From Streptomyces endocoffeicus (lineage in GTDB: Bacteria; Actinomycetota; Actinomycetes; Streptomycetales; Streptomycetaceae), in contig NZ_JAERRG010000004.1 in assembly GCF_016741935.1 (NCBI RefSeq), forward strand, positions 310,001 to 374,000: a stretch of DNA of 64,000 bases, read 5' to 3'. A model generated the notes under the pieces. That model worked only from the letters and a program-made list of their open reading frames with translations. It was not told the origin of the DNA and searched no databases. A program made the position numbers and the translations under genes. Position 1 is the stretch's first letter; each line of letters starts with the position of its first letter. Positions 35,017 to 42,942 of this stretch are shown here, piece by piece.

Positions 35017-35029
35017 TTACTGGCAGTAA
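35017..35029. promoter_or_regulatory. Palindrome TTACTGGCAGTAA
   Basis: Perfect 6-bp arms around one base; it shares TTACT and AGTAA with the site at 34886-34901, with spacers of 3 and 4 nt. It lies just beside the hairpin that follows the thioredoxin-TPR gene. Confidence 0.45.
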
Positions 35030-35030
35030 C

Positions 35031-35070
35031 AGCGACCGCGTTTACCAAGTTTTGGTAAAGAGCGGTCGCT
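35031..35070 (-). terminator. Hairpin after the thioredoxin-TPR gene
   Basis: Outer arms AGCGACCGC (35031-35039) and GCGGTCGCT (35062-35070), inner arms TTTACCAA and TTGGTAAA around GTT. It lies 23 bp past the stop of the minus-strand gene. The sequence on the plus side is T-rich (GTGTTGTTT). Confidence 0.7.
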
Positions 35071-35092
35071 GTGTTGTTTGAGGAGCCGGAGG

Positions 35093-36064
35093 TCAGAACA
35101 GCACCCGCGCCAACGCGCCGCGCGCCGCCACCACTCGGGGATCCTCACCGCCGATCACCTCGAACAGACTCAGGAGATGAACGCGGGCCGCGTCCCGGTC
35201 CTCCCCCGCCGTACGGCGCACCGCGTCCACCAACCGGCCGAAGGCGTCCTCCACATGACCGCCCACCAGGTCGAGGTCGGCCGCGGCGATCTGGGCCTTG
35301 ACATCCGCCGGGCTCTCCGCGGCCGCCTTGCGCACCTGCGTGGCGTCCAGCCCCGAGACGCGCTCCAGCAACTGGGCCTGGGCCAGGCCCAGCTTGGCCT
35401 CGCCGTTGCCGGGGTCGTCGGCGAGCAGGCCCTGGTACGCCCGCACCGCACCGCCCAGGTCACCGGCGTCCAGCGCCTGATGGGCCGCGGCGAGCGCGAG
35501 GTCCTGCGGCGACTCGGGGACCTCCGGGGCGGCCTCCTCGGCCTCCTCGGCCTGGTCGCCGGGCTCGACCGGTGTACCCACGATGCCGAACTGCTGCTCC
35601 GCCGCCTGGATCAGCTGGTCCAGCACCTGGCGGATCTGTGCCTCGGGCGCGGCGCCCTGGAAGAGCGGCACCGGCTGGCCCGCGATCACCGCGAAGACCG
35701 CGGGGATGCCCTGGACGCCGAACTGCTGGAAGAGCATCTGGTTGGCGTCGACGTCGATCTTCGCGAGGACGAACCGCCCCGCGTACTCCGTGGCCAGCCG
35801 CTCCAGGACGGGACCGAGCTGCTTGCACGGCTCGCACCACTCGGCCCAGAAGTCGATGACGACCGGCACTTCGGTGGAGCGCTGCAGGACGTCCTGCTGA
35901 AAATCCGCCTCGTCGACATTGAAGATCAGACGGCCGGGCGCGGGCGCGCCCCCGGTGCGGGCCGCGTCGGCCCGCGCCCGCTCCGCCTTCTGCTTCGCTT
36001 CTCCGGCCGCCTTCACCGCGGCGAGGTCGACCACTCCACTCATGGACATGTTCCGTGGCTGCAT
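35093..36064 (-). CDS. Thioredoxin-domain protein with TPR-like C-terminus (CnoX/YbbN type)
   Basis: A 323-residue cytoplasmic protein. After a charged N-terminal helix, the thioredoxin fold spans about 46-155 with the active-site motif WCEPC (Cys77, Cys80) and cis-Pro in GIPAVF. An acidic linker (EEAEEAAPEVPE) leads to a TPR-like helical region (about 195-320: QALDAGDLGGAVRAYQGLL, DAFGRLVDAVRR). This architecture matches YbbN/CnoX holdase-thioredoxins that protect proteins from oxidation. ATG 36064 has GGGGAGGA upstream. It is divergent from a TetR gene with a 23-bp palindrome between them. Confidence 0.9.
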   Translation of the reverse strand: MQPRNMSMSGVVDLAAVKAAGEAKQKAERARADAARTGGAPAPGRLIFNVDEADFQQDVLQRSTEVPVVIDFWAEWCEPCKQLGPVLERLATEYAGRFVLAKIDVDANQMLFQQFGVQGIPAVFAVIAGQPVPLFQGAAPEAQIRQVLDQLIQAAEQQFGIVGTPVEPGDQAEEAEEAAPEVPESPQDLALAAAHQALDAGDLGGAVRAYQGLLADDPGNGEAKLGLAQAQLLERVSGLDATQVRKAAAESPADVKAQIAAADLDLVGGHVEDAFGRLVDAVRRTAGEDRDAARVHLLSLFEVIGGEDPRVVAARGALARVLF

Positions 36065-36135
36065 GGTCCCATCCTCCCCTCTTCGCGCGGTGAAGGGAAA
36101 AGCGCATCGGCCGATGGACCGGCCGTGGCACGCCC

Positions 36136-36158
36136 TTACGCTACGAGTCGTAGCGTAA
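36136..36158. promoter_or_regulatory. Palindrome TTACGCTACG-AGT-CGTAGCGTAA
   Basis: Perfect 10-bp arms around AGT, 71 bp from the thioredoxin-TPR start and 44 bp from the TetR start. Almost certainly the operator of the divergent TetR regulator. Confidence 0.8.
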
Positions 36159-36202
36159 CTCACCCGGGACGATGCGTGGTACTGGCGGGTAGGGTGCCGC
36201 GC

Positions 36203-36880
36203 ATGAGCCCGTCCGCACGCCGCACCGGGCGCCCGCGCAGCGCCGAGGCCGACCGCGCCATCCTGAGCGCGACGCGTGCCGCCCTGGTGGAACTGGGCTG
36301 GGCGAAGCTGACCCTGGGCGATGTGGCGGCCCGCGCCGGAGTGGCCAAGACGACCCTCTACCGCCGCTGGGCGAGCAAGTGCGAGCTGGTGGTGGACGCG
36401 GTCGCGGCGGTCTTCGACGAACACCTGGAAGCGTGCGACCACGGCAGTCTGCACGCCGATGTGGAGGCCGCGGTGATCCGGCTGGGGTCACTGCTGGAGC
36501 GCCCGGAGACGGGCACCGCGCTGATGGCCGTCCTCGCCGAGGCCATGCACGACGAGTCGCTGCGGTGCCGGGTGCGCTCGGCCATCGTGGAGCGGCAGAA
36601 GCGGCTGGTGACGATCGGCCGGGAGCGCGCCCGGCTCCGTGGTGAGCTGCCGCGCGAGGAGGACCCGGAGGCGTCGGCCCGCAACGCGGACCTGATCTTC
36701 GACGCGGTCGCCGGTACGGTGCTCCACCGGCTGATGGTCAGCGCGGAGCCGGTGGACCCGCGCTGGGCGCGGGACTTCACGGATCTGCTGCTGTACGGGA
36801 TGACCGGGGCGGACTCCGGGGACGCGGTGGCCGCCGGGCCCGCACCGGACGGGGTTCAGAAGCCGGCCGGCTCCGTGTAG
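36203..36880 (+). CDS. TetR/AcrR family transcriptional regulator
   Basis: A 225-residue regulator. The helix-turn-helix is at about 17-65 (AILSATRAALVELG, then DVAARAGVAKTTLYRRWASK). The C-terminal part is of the TetR_C type with MAVLAEAMHDE. ATG 36203 lacks a Shine-Dalgarno but follows TAGGGT by seven bases, so it may be leaderless. The palindrome upstream suggests autoregulation and control of the divergent thioredoxin-TPR gene. The 3' end overlaps icmA by 25 bp in convergent orientation. Confidence 0.92.
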   Translation: MSPSARRTGRPRSAEADRAILSATRAALVELGWAKLTLGDVAARAGVAKTTLYRRWASKCELVVDAVAAVFDEHLEACDHGSLHADVEAAVIRLGSLLERPETGTALMAVLAEAMHDESLRCRVRSAIVERQKRLVTIGRERARLRGELPREEDPEASARNADLIFDAVAGTVLHRLMVSAEPVDPRWARDFTDLLLYGMTGADSGDAVAAGPAPDGVQKPAGSV

Positions 36881-38592
36881 ACGCCCCACTCGTCGCGGAG
36901 GGCGTCGCAGATCTCGCCGAGCGTGGCCTCCGCGCGCACCGCGGCCAGCATCGGCTCGATCATGTTGGACCCCGCGCGGGCGGCGGCGATCATCGCGTGG
37001 AGCCCCTTGGTGATCCCGGCCTCGTCACGCCCGGCCTTACGGCCGCCCAGCGCCCGCACCTGCTCGCGCTCGACCTCGTGGCCGACCCGCAGGATCTCCA
37101 GATCGCCGGTGACCGAGCCCTCGTGGCAGTTGACGCCGACGACCTTCTTGTCGCCCTTCTCCAGGGCCCGCTGGTAGCGGAAGGCGGATTCGGCGATCTC
37201 GCCGGTGAACCAGCCGTCCTCGATGCCCTGGAGGATGCCCGCGGTGATCGGCCACCGGGGCTCCCGCCCGTCCGGCACCGTACGGCGGCCGCGCTCCTTG
37301 ATCCGCTCGAAGATCTTCTCGGCGTCGGCCTCGATCCGGTCGGTCAGCGCCTCGATGTACCAGGAGCCGCCCAGCGGGTCGGCCACATTGGCCACCCCGG
37401 TCTCCTCCATCAGCACCTGCTGGGTGCGCAGGGCGATCTCGGCGGCCTGCTCGCTGGGCAGCGCGAGGGTCTCGTCCAGGGCGTTGGTGTGCAGCGAGTT
37501 GGTGCCGCCGAGGACCGCGGCGAGGGCCTCCACGGCGGTCCGCACCACGTTGTTGTACGGCTGCTGGGCGGTGAGCGAGACCCCGGCGGTCTGGGTGTGG
37601 AACCGCAGCCACTGCGCCTTCTCGGTGGTCGCCCCGTAGACATCGCGCATCCAGCGGGCCCAGATCCGGCGGGCGGCGCGGAACTTGGCGATCTCCTCGA
37701 AGAAGTCGACATGCGCGTCGAAGAAGAAGGACAGTCCGGGCGCGAAGGTGTCGACGTCCAGGCCCCGGGAGAGGCCCAGCTCCACATAGCCGAAGCCGTC
37801 GGCGAGGGTGTACGCGAGCTCCTGCGCGGCCGTGGCCCCGGCCTCGCGGATGTGGTAGCCGGAGACGGACAGCGGCTTGTACGCGGGGATGCCCTCGGAG
37901 CAGTACTCCATCAGGTCGCCGATCAGCTTCAGATGCGGCTCCGGCGGGAAGAGCCACTCCTTCTGCGCGATGTACTCCTTGAAGATGTCGGTCTGGAGGG
38001 TGCCGTTCAGCCGTGCGGTGTCCACGCCCTGGCGCTCGGCGGCGACCAGGTACATACAGAAGACGGGGACGGCCGGACCGCTGATGGTCATCGAGGTGGT
38101 GACCTCGCCGAGCGGGATGTCCTTGAAGAGGATCTCCATGTCGGCGGCGGAGTCGATGGCGACACCGCAGTGGCCGACCTCGCCGAGCGAGCGCGGGTCG
38201 TCGGAGTCGCGGCCCATCAGGGTGGGCATGTCGAAGGCGACCGAGAGCCCGCCGCCGCCCGCCTTGAGGATCATCTTGTAGCGCTCATTGGTCTGCTCGG
38301 CATTGCCGAACCCGGCGAACTGGCGGATGGTCCAGGACCGGCCCCGGTACCCGGTGGCGTAGAGGCCACGGGTGAACGGGAACTCCCCGGGCCAGCCGAT
38401 CCGCTCGAACCCGTCCACGGAGTCGCCCGGGGCGGGTCCGTAGACCGGCTCGACGGGGTCCCCCGAGAGCGTGCTGCGCGTCCAATCCCTTGGGTGCTCC
38501 GCCCCCGAACCCCCGGCCGCGTCACGCTTGTGTGCAGCGTCGTACCGGGCCTGCCACCGTCGGCGGCCCGCGTCAATGCCTTCGGCGTCCAT
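36856..38592 (-). CDS. icmA: Isobutyryl-CoA mutase large subunit (adenosylcobalamin-dependent)
   Basis: A 578-residue acyl-CoA mutase catalytic subunit. The substrate-binding TIM barrel carries TIRQFAGFGNAEQTN and the conserved LSVAFDMPT. The two residues that separate isobutyryl- from methylmalonyl-CoA mutase are Phe and Gln in the former (Tyr and Arg in the latter). Here they are Phe92 (TIRQFAG) and Gln210 (EYIAQKEWLFPP), so isobutyryl/n-butyryl-CoA interconversion is the likely reaction. The B12-binding domain is absent and should come from a separate small subunit not found in this window. The promoter TCGACA-N18-TACTTT ends six bases before ATG. It supplies butyryl- and methylmalonyl-CoA precursors for polyketides and fatty acids. 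Confidence 0.93.
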   Translation of the reverse strand: MDAEGIDAGRRRWQARYDAAHKRDAAGGSGAEHPRDWTRSTLSGDPVEPVYGPAPGDSVDGFERIGWPGEFPFTRGLYATGYRGRSWTIRQFAGFGNAEQTNERYKMILKAGGGGLSVAFDMPTLMGRDSDDPRSLGEVGHCGVAIDSAADMEILFKDIPLGEVTTSMTISGPAVPVFCMYLVAAERQGVDTARLNGTLQTDIFKEYIAQKEWLFPPEPHLKLIGDLMEYCSEGIPAYKPLSVSGYHIREAGATAAQELAYTLADGFGYVELGLSRGLDVDTFAPGLSFFFDAHVDFFEEIAKFRAARRIWARWMRDVYGATTEKAQWLRFHTQTAGVSLTAQQPYNNVVRTAVEALAAVLGGTNSLHTNALDETLALPSEQAAEIALRTQQVLMEETGVANVADPLGGSWYIEALTDRIEADAEKIFERIKERGRRTVPDGREPRWPITAGILQGIEDGWFTGEIAESAFRYQRALEKGDKKVVGVNCHEGSVTGDLEILRVGHEVEREQVRALGGRKAGRDEAGITKGLHAMIAAARAGSNMIEPMLAAVRAEATLGEICDALRDEWGVYTEPAGF

Positions 38593-38598
38593 CCTTCA

Positions 38599-38628
38599 AA
38601 AGTACTTGGACGTCCTACTAATTGTCGA
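38599..38628 (-). promoter_or_regulatory. Promoter of icmA, probably leaderless transcript
   Basis: On the minus strand, TCGACA (38628-38623), an 18-nt spacer, TACTTT (38604-38599), then six bases to the ATG. GAAGG touches the ATG with no spacing, so it cannot work as a normal ribosome-binding site. Confidence 0.6.
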
Positions 38629-38731
38629 AGGAAGACACGCCGCACCCGGCCGATCGGGTGACCCCGGCTACCGCTTCCGCGCGCCTCGTCCGGGCTCGGA
38701 CGGGACGCGCGGAGTACCCCGAAACCGCGGG

Positions 38732-39064
38732 TCAGACCTGCGCGGGCGCGGGCTCCGCGCCGCTGACCAGCGGCTCCACCTCATGGGTGACCTTGCGCTC
38801 GACGAAGAACGCGGCCGTCGGGATGGTGCCCGCCACCAGGACCCACAGCAGCTTGCCGAACGGCCATTTGGCCTTGGAGCCGAGATCGAAGGCGAAGACC
38901 AGGTAGACGATGTAGAGCACACCGTGGATCTGGGAGACCACGAGCGTGAGGTCCTCGCCCGTGTCGAAGCCGTACTTGAACACCATGCAGGTGCAGAGCA
39001 CGAGCAGCATCACTGCGGTGATGTAGGCCATGACCCGGTAGCGGGTCAGCACACTGCGTTTCAT
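38732..39064 (-). CDS. DUF3817 domain membrane protein
   Basis: A 110-residue membrane protein with three hydrophobic segments (VMAYITAVMLLVLCTCMVF, then HGVLYIVYLVFAFDL, then LLWVLVAGTIPTAAFFVE), as in the DUF3817 family. Function unknown. A second DUF3817 gene is at 42435-42779 with the matching HGVL and FFAERK segments. It follows MarR in the same direction with a 75-bp gap. The conserved FFVERK end and a short acidic tail are present. Confidence 0.88.
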   Translation of the reverse strand: MKRSVLTRYRVMAYITAVMLLVLCTCMVFKYGFDTGEDLTLVVSQIHGVLYIVYLVFAFDLGSKAKWPFGKLLWVLVAGTIPTAAFFVERKVTHEVEPLVSGAEPAPAQV

Positions 39065-39139
39065 GCCCTGAGCGTAACCGCCCGTTCCGGGGCGATCTTC
39101 GCCGCCCCCGGTCTTCGGCGGCCGCCCCCGAAGCCCCGC

Positions 39140-39649
39140 TCAGTCGTCCTCGAAGTCCTCCGCCGAGACCCTCAGCGGGCGCAGCATCTCGAAGATCCGG
39201 CCGCAGTCCTCGGCGTCGTAGGCCCCGAGCCCGAACTCCATCGCCATCAGATCGCGGGTGGCCGACTCGACCACCTCACGGCCCCGGTCGGTGATCGAGG
39301 CCAGGGTGCCGCGGCCGTCGTTGGGGTTCGGCCGCTTGTCGACCAGACCCGATGTGACCAGGCGGTCCACCGTATTGGTGACCGAGGTCGGGTGGACCAT
39401 CAGCCGCTCGCCGATCTTGGACATCGGCAGCTCACCGGCCTTGGAGAAGGTGAGCAGCACCAGCGCCTCATAGCGGGCGAAGGTCAGTCCGTAGGGTCTG
39501 ACGACCGCGTCGACCTGGCTCAGCAGAATCTGGTGGGCCCGCATGATCGAGGTGATCGCGGCCATCGACGGCACGGAACCCCACCGCTGCTTCCAGAGCT
39601 CATCGGCGCGGGCGATGGGGTCGAACGACAGGCTGAGCGGCTTCGGCAC
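39140..39649 (-). CDS. MarR family transcriptional regulator
   Basis: A 169-residue winged-helix regulator: LTFARYEALVLLTFSKAG, then MSKIGERLMVHPTSVTNTV as the recognition region, and NDGRGTLASITDRG as the wing. An acidic C-terminus (SAEDFEDD) follows. It is preceded by the MFS gene on the same strand with a 43-bp gap, so they may be co-transcribed, with the regulator controlling efflux. The start ATG 39649 has no strong ribosome-binding site; AGGGTCGG is upstream. Confidence 0.92.
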   Translation of the reverse strand: MPKPLSLSFDPIARADELWKQRWGSVPSMAAITSIMRAHQILLSQVDAVVRPYGLTFARYEALVLLTFSKAGELPMSKIGERLMVHPTSVTNTVDRLVTSGLVDKRPNPNDGRGTLASITDRGREVVESATRDLMAMEFGLGAYDAEDCGRIFEMLRPLRVSAEDFEDD

Positions 39650-39692
39650 ACCACCGACCCTACCGGCCGGTCATATCGCGGTCAGCCCTATC

Positions 39693-41048
39693 TCACACTT
39701 CGGGCCGGACGGGCCTGGAGACCGTACGCCGCACCTCCAGCGCCACCAGCAGCGAGCAGAGCGCCCCGCAGCCGCCCGCGGTCGCGGCCACCACATGGAC
39801 CGGTACGAATTCGGCGACCGCGCCCGAGACCGCCATGCCGAGACCCTGCGCGGTCATCAGCCCGGCCGTCATCACCGTCATCGCCCGGCCGCGCAGCTCA
39901 TCGGGGACGGCGGCGAAGAACCACTGGTCGAGGCCGAGGCTGTAGGCGATACCGCAGCCGGTCAGCACCTGGAGGGCCAGCGCCCAGCCGAACGACGGAT
40001 GGACGGCGTACCCCAGGGCGGGCAGCATCGCCGCGACGCCGACCGGCAGCGTCAGCCGGGCCCGCGCGCGCGGCCCCAGCAGCGAGCCCACCAGCGTCTC
40101 GCTGGCGACCGCGCCCACCGGCATCCCGCACATCAGCAGCCCAAGACCCGCCGAGCCGAGGCCCAGCCCATCGGAGTACGGCGTCAGCAGGACCTCGGGC
40201 ATCACCACGAACATCGGCGGCACCCACGACAGCAGCATCAGCGCCCGGATCCGGCGGTCCGCGAACAGCCGCCGGATCCCGCTCAGCGAGTCCCCGAGCA
40301 GGGAGCACCTCCCAGCGGTAGCCGGGGGAGCCCCGCCCCCGGTCAGCTGCCGCGCCGGGCGGCGGCGGGTGCCGAAGCGGAGCACCAGCGCCGAGCCGAC
40401 GAGCGCGGCCGCGGTGAGCGCCAGCGCGGCCCGCGGCGAGACGGCGGCGAGCAGCAGCCCGCCGACGCCGAACCCGGCGAGCTGCGCGGTCTGGGCGGTG
40501 ATCCGGATGACCGAGCGGCCCAGCACGAAGGCGTCGCCCTCGCCGAGGATGTCGCCGAGCGTCGCCGACCGGGTGCCGCTGAACACCGGGGAGATCGCGG
40601 CGGGCACACAGCGCAGCGCGAGCAGCGCCGCCACCGGCATCCCCGGCACCACCATCGCGGCCACGCACGCGGCGTGCACCAGATCGCAGACCACCAGCAC
40701 CCGGCGGGCCGGGAAGCGGTCCGCGACGGAGGACAGCAGGGCGCCGCCGATCACGTACGGCAGCATCGAGGTGGCGAACGTCAGGGAGCTCAGCAGCGGC
40801 GATCCGGTGAGCCGGAAGACCAGGACGGACAGCGCGAGCTGGCCGACCACCTCGCCGAGCATGGAGACCAGGTGCGCGGCGAAGACGGCCCGGAACTCCG
40901 GGACCGCGAACACCGCGCGGTAGCCAACGCTCCCCGGGCCCCGCGGCGGCCCCTCGTCGGCACCGGGCGCGAGCTCGGGTCGGGAGACGGGCGCGTCGGG
41001 ACGCGACTCGAGAGGACCCGTGGTGCCGGGCCCGGGGGGCGTTGACAT
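39693..41048 (-). CDS. MFS transporter
   Basis: A 451-residue major-facilitator protein with about 11-12 hydrophobic segments from residue 47 to 430. Of the type of Streptomyces drug or metabolite exporters: FRAVFAAHLVSMLGEVVGQL at the start of TM1 and GGALLSSVADRFPARRV in the loop after TM2, the motif-A position. The N-terminus is Pro/Gly-rich. It is divergent from the ArsR-type regulator at 41129, with 80 bp between them. Substrate unknown; an efflux role is inferred from the flanking regulators. Confidence 0.9.
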   Translation of the reverse strand: MSTPPGPGTTGPLESRPDAPVSRPELAPGADEGPPRGPGSVGYRAVFAVPEFRAVFAAHLVSMLGEVVGQLALSVLVFRLTGSPLLSSLTFATSMLPYVIGGALLSSVADRFPARRVLVVCDLVHAACVAAMVVPGMPVAALLALRCVPAAISPVFSGTRSATLGDILGEGDAFVLGRSVIRITAQTAQLAGFGVGGLLLAAVSPRAALALTAAALVGSALVLRFGTRRRPARQLTGGGAPPATAGRCSLLGDSLSGIRRLFADRRIRALMLLSWVPPMFVVMPEVLLTPYSDGLGLGSAGLGLLMCGMPVGAVASETLVGSLLGPRARARLTLPVGVAAMLPALGYAVHPSFGWALALQVLTGCGIAYSLGLDQWFFAAVPDELRGRAMTVMTAGLMTAQGLGMAVSGAVAEFVPVHVVAATAGGCGALCSLLVALEVRRTVSRPVRPEV

Positions 41049-41128
41049 GTCGGAAGCCTGCCCGTGCGGACGGGGCGGGCTCTAGTGTTTCGGACTGAGC
41101 CGAATCTTCGGGCCCGGGGGGTGACACC

Positions 41129-42115
41129 ATGCCGCTGCATATGCAGTTCGGTGCCGACGATCTGCTGCGCTGCCGGTTCGCCATCTCGCCGCTGTGCCAG
41201 ACCCATGAGGCGGTGCGCACCCTGCGCCGGACCGAGCGGCACGGCTATCACCTGCCGTGGCTGCGGCGGGTGCGGGAGGCGATGGCCGGGCTCGATCTGT
41301 CGGAGCTGTGGCTGCTGCTGCCGGGGCGCGGCTACACCCCGGACTTCCTGGGCCCGCCGCCGGAGGTGCCGTACGCGCCGTTCGAGGACGAGCTGGCGCG
41401 GATGCGGGCCACGGATCCCGCCATGGCCCGCCGTGAGCTGGCCCTGTCCCTGGAGTGCACCCCGGGGGCCGCCGGCTCCCCTCGGGGCCGGGCGATGCTG
41501 GACGATCCGGCGCGGGCCGTCCAGCGGCTGGCGGATGTGACCGAACGGGCCTGGCGGGCCCTGGTGGAACCGGACTGGCCCCGGCTGCGGGCGCTGCTGG
41601 AGGCCGATATCGCCTATCGCTCACGGCAGCTGGCCGAGGGCGGCCTGGAACGGCTGTTCGCGGATCTGCGCCCGGCGCTGCGCTGGACCGGCGGGACGCT
41701 CACCATCCGCAACTCCGTGCTGCCCGCCCAGACCCAGGACCTCGACGGCCGCGGGGTGCTGCTGATGCCCAGCGTCTTCGTCTGGCCGGATGTGATCAGT
41801 GGCTTCGCCCCGCCGTGGCAGCCCACGGTGATCTATCCGGCGCGCGGGGTCGGCGGGCTGTGGCGGGAGCCGGACGCGGTCGCGGCGGACGCGCTCGTAC
41901 GGCTCCTGGGGGCCAGCCGCGCCGCGATCCTCTCCGGTCTGGAGGAGCCCGCGTCCACCACGGCCCTGGCCGCCCGGCACCGGCTGGCGCCCTCGTCGGT
42001 CTCGGCGCATCTGGCGGTGCTGCGCGCCGCCGGGCTGCTCAGCTCGCGCCGCCAGGGCCATCAGGTGCTGTACGAGCGCACCCCGCTGGGCATGGCCCTG
42101 GTGGGCGGGGGCTGA
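41129..42115 (+). CDS. DUF5937/ArsR-type helix-turn-helix regulator
   Basis: A 328-residue protein. The N-terminal two-thirds carry the DUF5937 pattern (FAISPLCQTHEAVRTL, then LWLLLPGRGYTPDFL). The C-terminal part is an ArsR-like winged helix (about 245-320: AILSGLEEPASTTALAARHR, then SVSAHLAVLRAAGLLSSRRQ). Such proteins act as repressors of neighbouring transporters, here the divergent MFS gene. ATG 41129 follows GGGGGGTGA. Confidence 0.88.
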   Translation: MPLHMQFGADDLLRCRFAISPLCQTHEAVRTLRRTERHGYHLPWLRRVREAMAGLDLSELWLLLPGRGYTPDFLGPPPEVPYAPFEDELARMRATDPAMARRELALSLECTPGAAGSPRGRAMLDDPARAVQRLADVTERAWRALVEPDWPRLRALLEADIAYRSRQLAEGGLERLFADLRPALRWTGGTLTIRNSVLPAQTQDLDGRGVLLMPSVFVWPDVISGFAPPWQPTVIYPARGVGGLWREPDAVAADALVRLLGASRAAILSGLEEPASTTALAARHRLAPSSVSAHLAVLRAAGLLSSRRQGHQVLYERTPLGMALVGGG

Positions 42116-42144
42116 GGCCCCCGCCCGCACCGGAGTCACCGGAG

Positions 42145-42438
42145 TCAGTCGGAGAGGTGACGCTCGACCGTCTCGACCTTGGAGGTCAGTCCGTCCGTGA
42201 CCCCCGGGCGGATATCGGCCTTGAGGACCACCGAGACCCGGGGCGCCCGCGCCTCCACGGCCGCGACGGCGCGCTTGACGACGTCCATGACCTCGTCCCA
42301 CTCGCCCTCGATCGAGGTGAACATCGCGTCCGTACGGTTCGGCAGCCCCGACTCGCGGACCACCCGCACCGCGTCGGCCACGTACTCCCCCACGTCCTCG
42401 CCGACGCCCAGCGGTGTCACCGAAAAGGCCACGATCAT
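42145..42438 (-). CDS. MTH1187 family thiamine-binding protein
   Basis: A 97-residue ferredoxin-like-fold protein: VAFSVTPLG at the N-terminus, SGLPNRTDAMFTSIEGEWDE in the middle and VSVVLKADIRPG near the end. It corresponds to the MTH1187/YkoF-like thiamine-binding family, which may bind thiamine or a related pyrimidine in the cytoplasm. The start ATG overlaps the TGA of the upstream DUF3817 gene by four bases. Confidence 0.88.
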   Translation of the reverse strand: MIVAFSVTPLGVGEDVGEYVADAVRVVRESGLPNRTDAMFTSIEGEWDEVMDVVKRAVAAVEARAPRVSVVLKADIRPGVTDGLTSKVETVERHLSD

Positions 42439-42779
42439 GCGTTGACCACGCCCTCCTTACGGGCGCGGGCCGCGATCACCCCGGCCTCGGTCTCCCGCTT
42501 GAGCTTGCGCTCGGCGAAGAAGCCGCCGGTGGGCAGGACGGAGAGGACGAAGTACAGGGCCGCGGTCTGCCACTTCCACTTGGCGCGGTTCCAGGCGTCC
42601 GCCCAGAAGACCACGTAGAGGATGAAGAGCACGCCGTGCACCATGCCCATCACCGGCACCGCGTTGAAGTCCGTGGTGCGCTTGAGCACCGAGCAGATGA
42701 GCAGCAGCAGGAACGACACGGCCTCGGGCGCGGAGACCAGGCGGAGCCGGCGCAGCGCGGTGGCGGTCTTGAAGTCCAC
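42435..42779 (-). CDS. DUF3817 domain membrane protein (second copy)
   Basis: A 114-residue protein with three hydrophobic segments (AVSFLLLLICSVL, HGVLFILYVVFWADAW, LYFVLSVLPTGGFFAERK) of the DUF3817 family. The start chosen is GTG 42779 after GAAGGTG; the frame is open further upstream but without support. It overlaps the thiamine-binding gene by ATGA. Function unknown. It is related to the gene at 38732-39064. Confidence 0.88.
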   Translation of the reverse strand: MDFKTATALRRLRLVSAPEAVSFLLLLICSVLKRTTDFNAVPVMGMVHGVLFILYVVFWADAWNRAKWKWQTAALYFVLSVLPTGGFFAERKLKRETEAGVIAARARKEGVVNA

Positions 42780-42929
42780 GAGAGCACCTTCGTGTGAAGA
42801 GAGAGACACGGACCAGCTTGTGAAGGAATGCACAAGCTTTCGCCCATTGTCGCAGCCTCGCGGGCGATCTCCGCCCGGGGGGCACCCCATGCCCCCGGTG
42901 CTCCCTGTCCGCCGACGTCGCCGGACCGC

Positions 42930-42935
42930 TACCGT
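42930..42935 (+). promoter_or_regulatory. -10-like TACCGT of the first AIM24 gene
   Basis: Ends seven bases before GTG 42943, and no Shine-Dalgarno is present, suggesting leaderless initiation. Confidence 0.5.
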
Positions 42936-42942
42936 CGGCTCC

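Larger units (their letters stand above)
34531..35092. other. 562-bp regulatory region without a gene
   Basis: Holds the DUF6230 upstream region with two TTACT...AGTAA palindromes, and a large hairpin next to the thioredoxin-TPR gene. Open frames across 34587-34964 lack starts and look like shadows. Confidence 0.6.
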
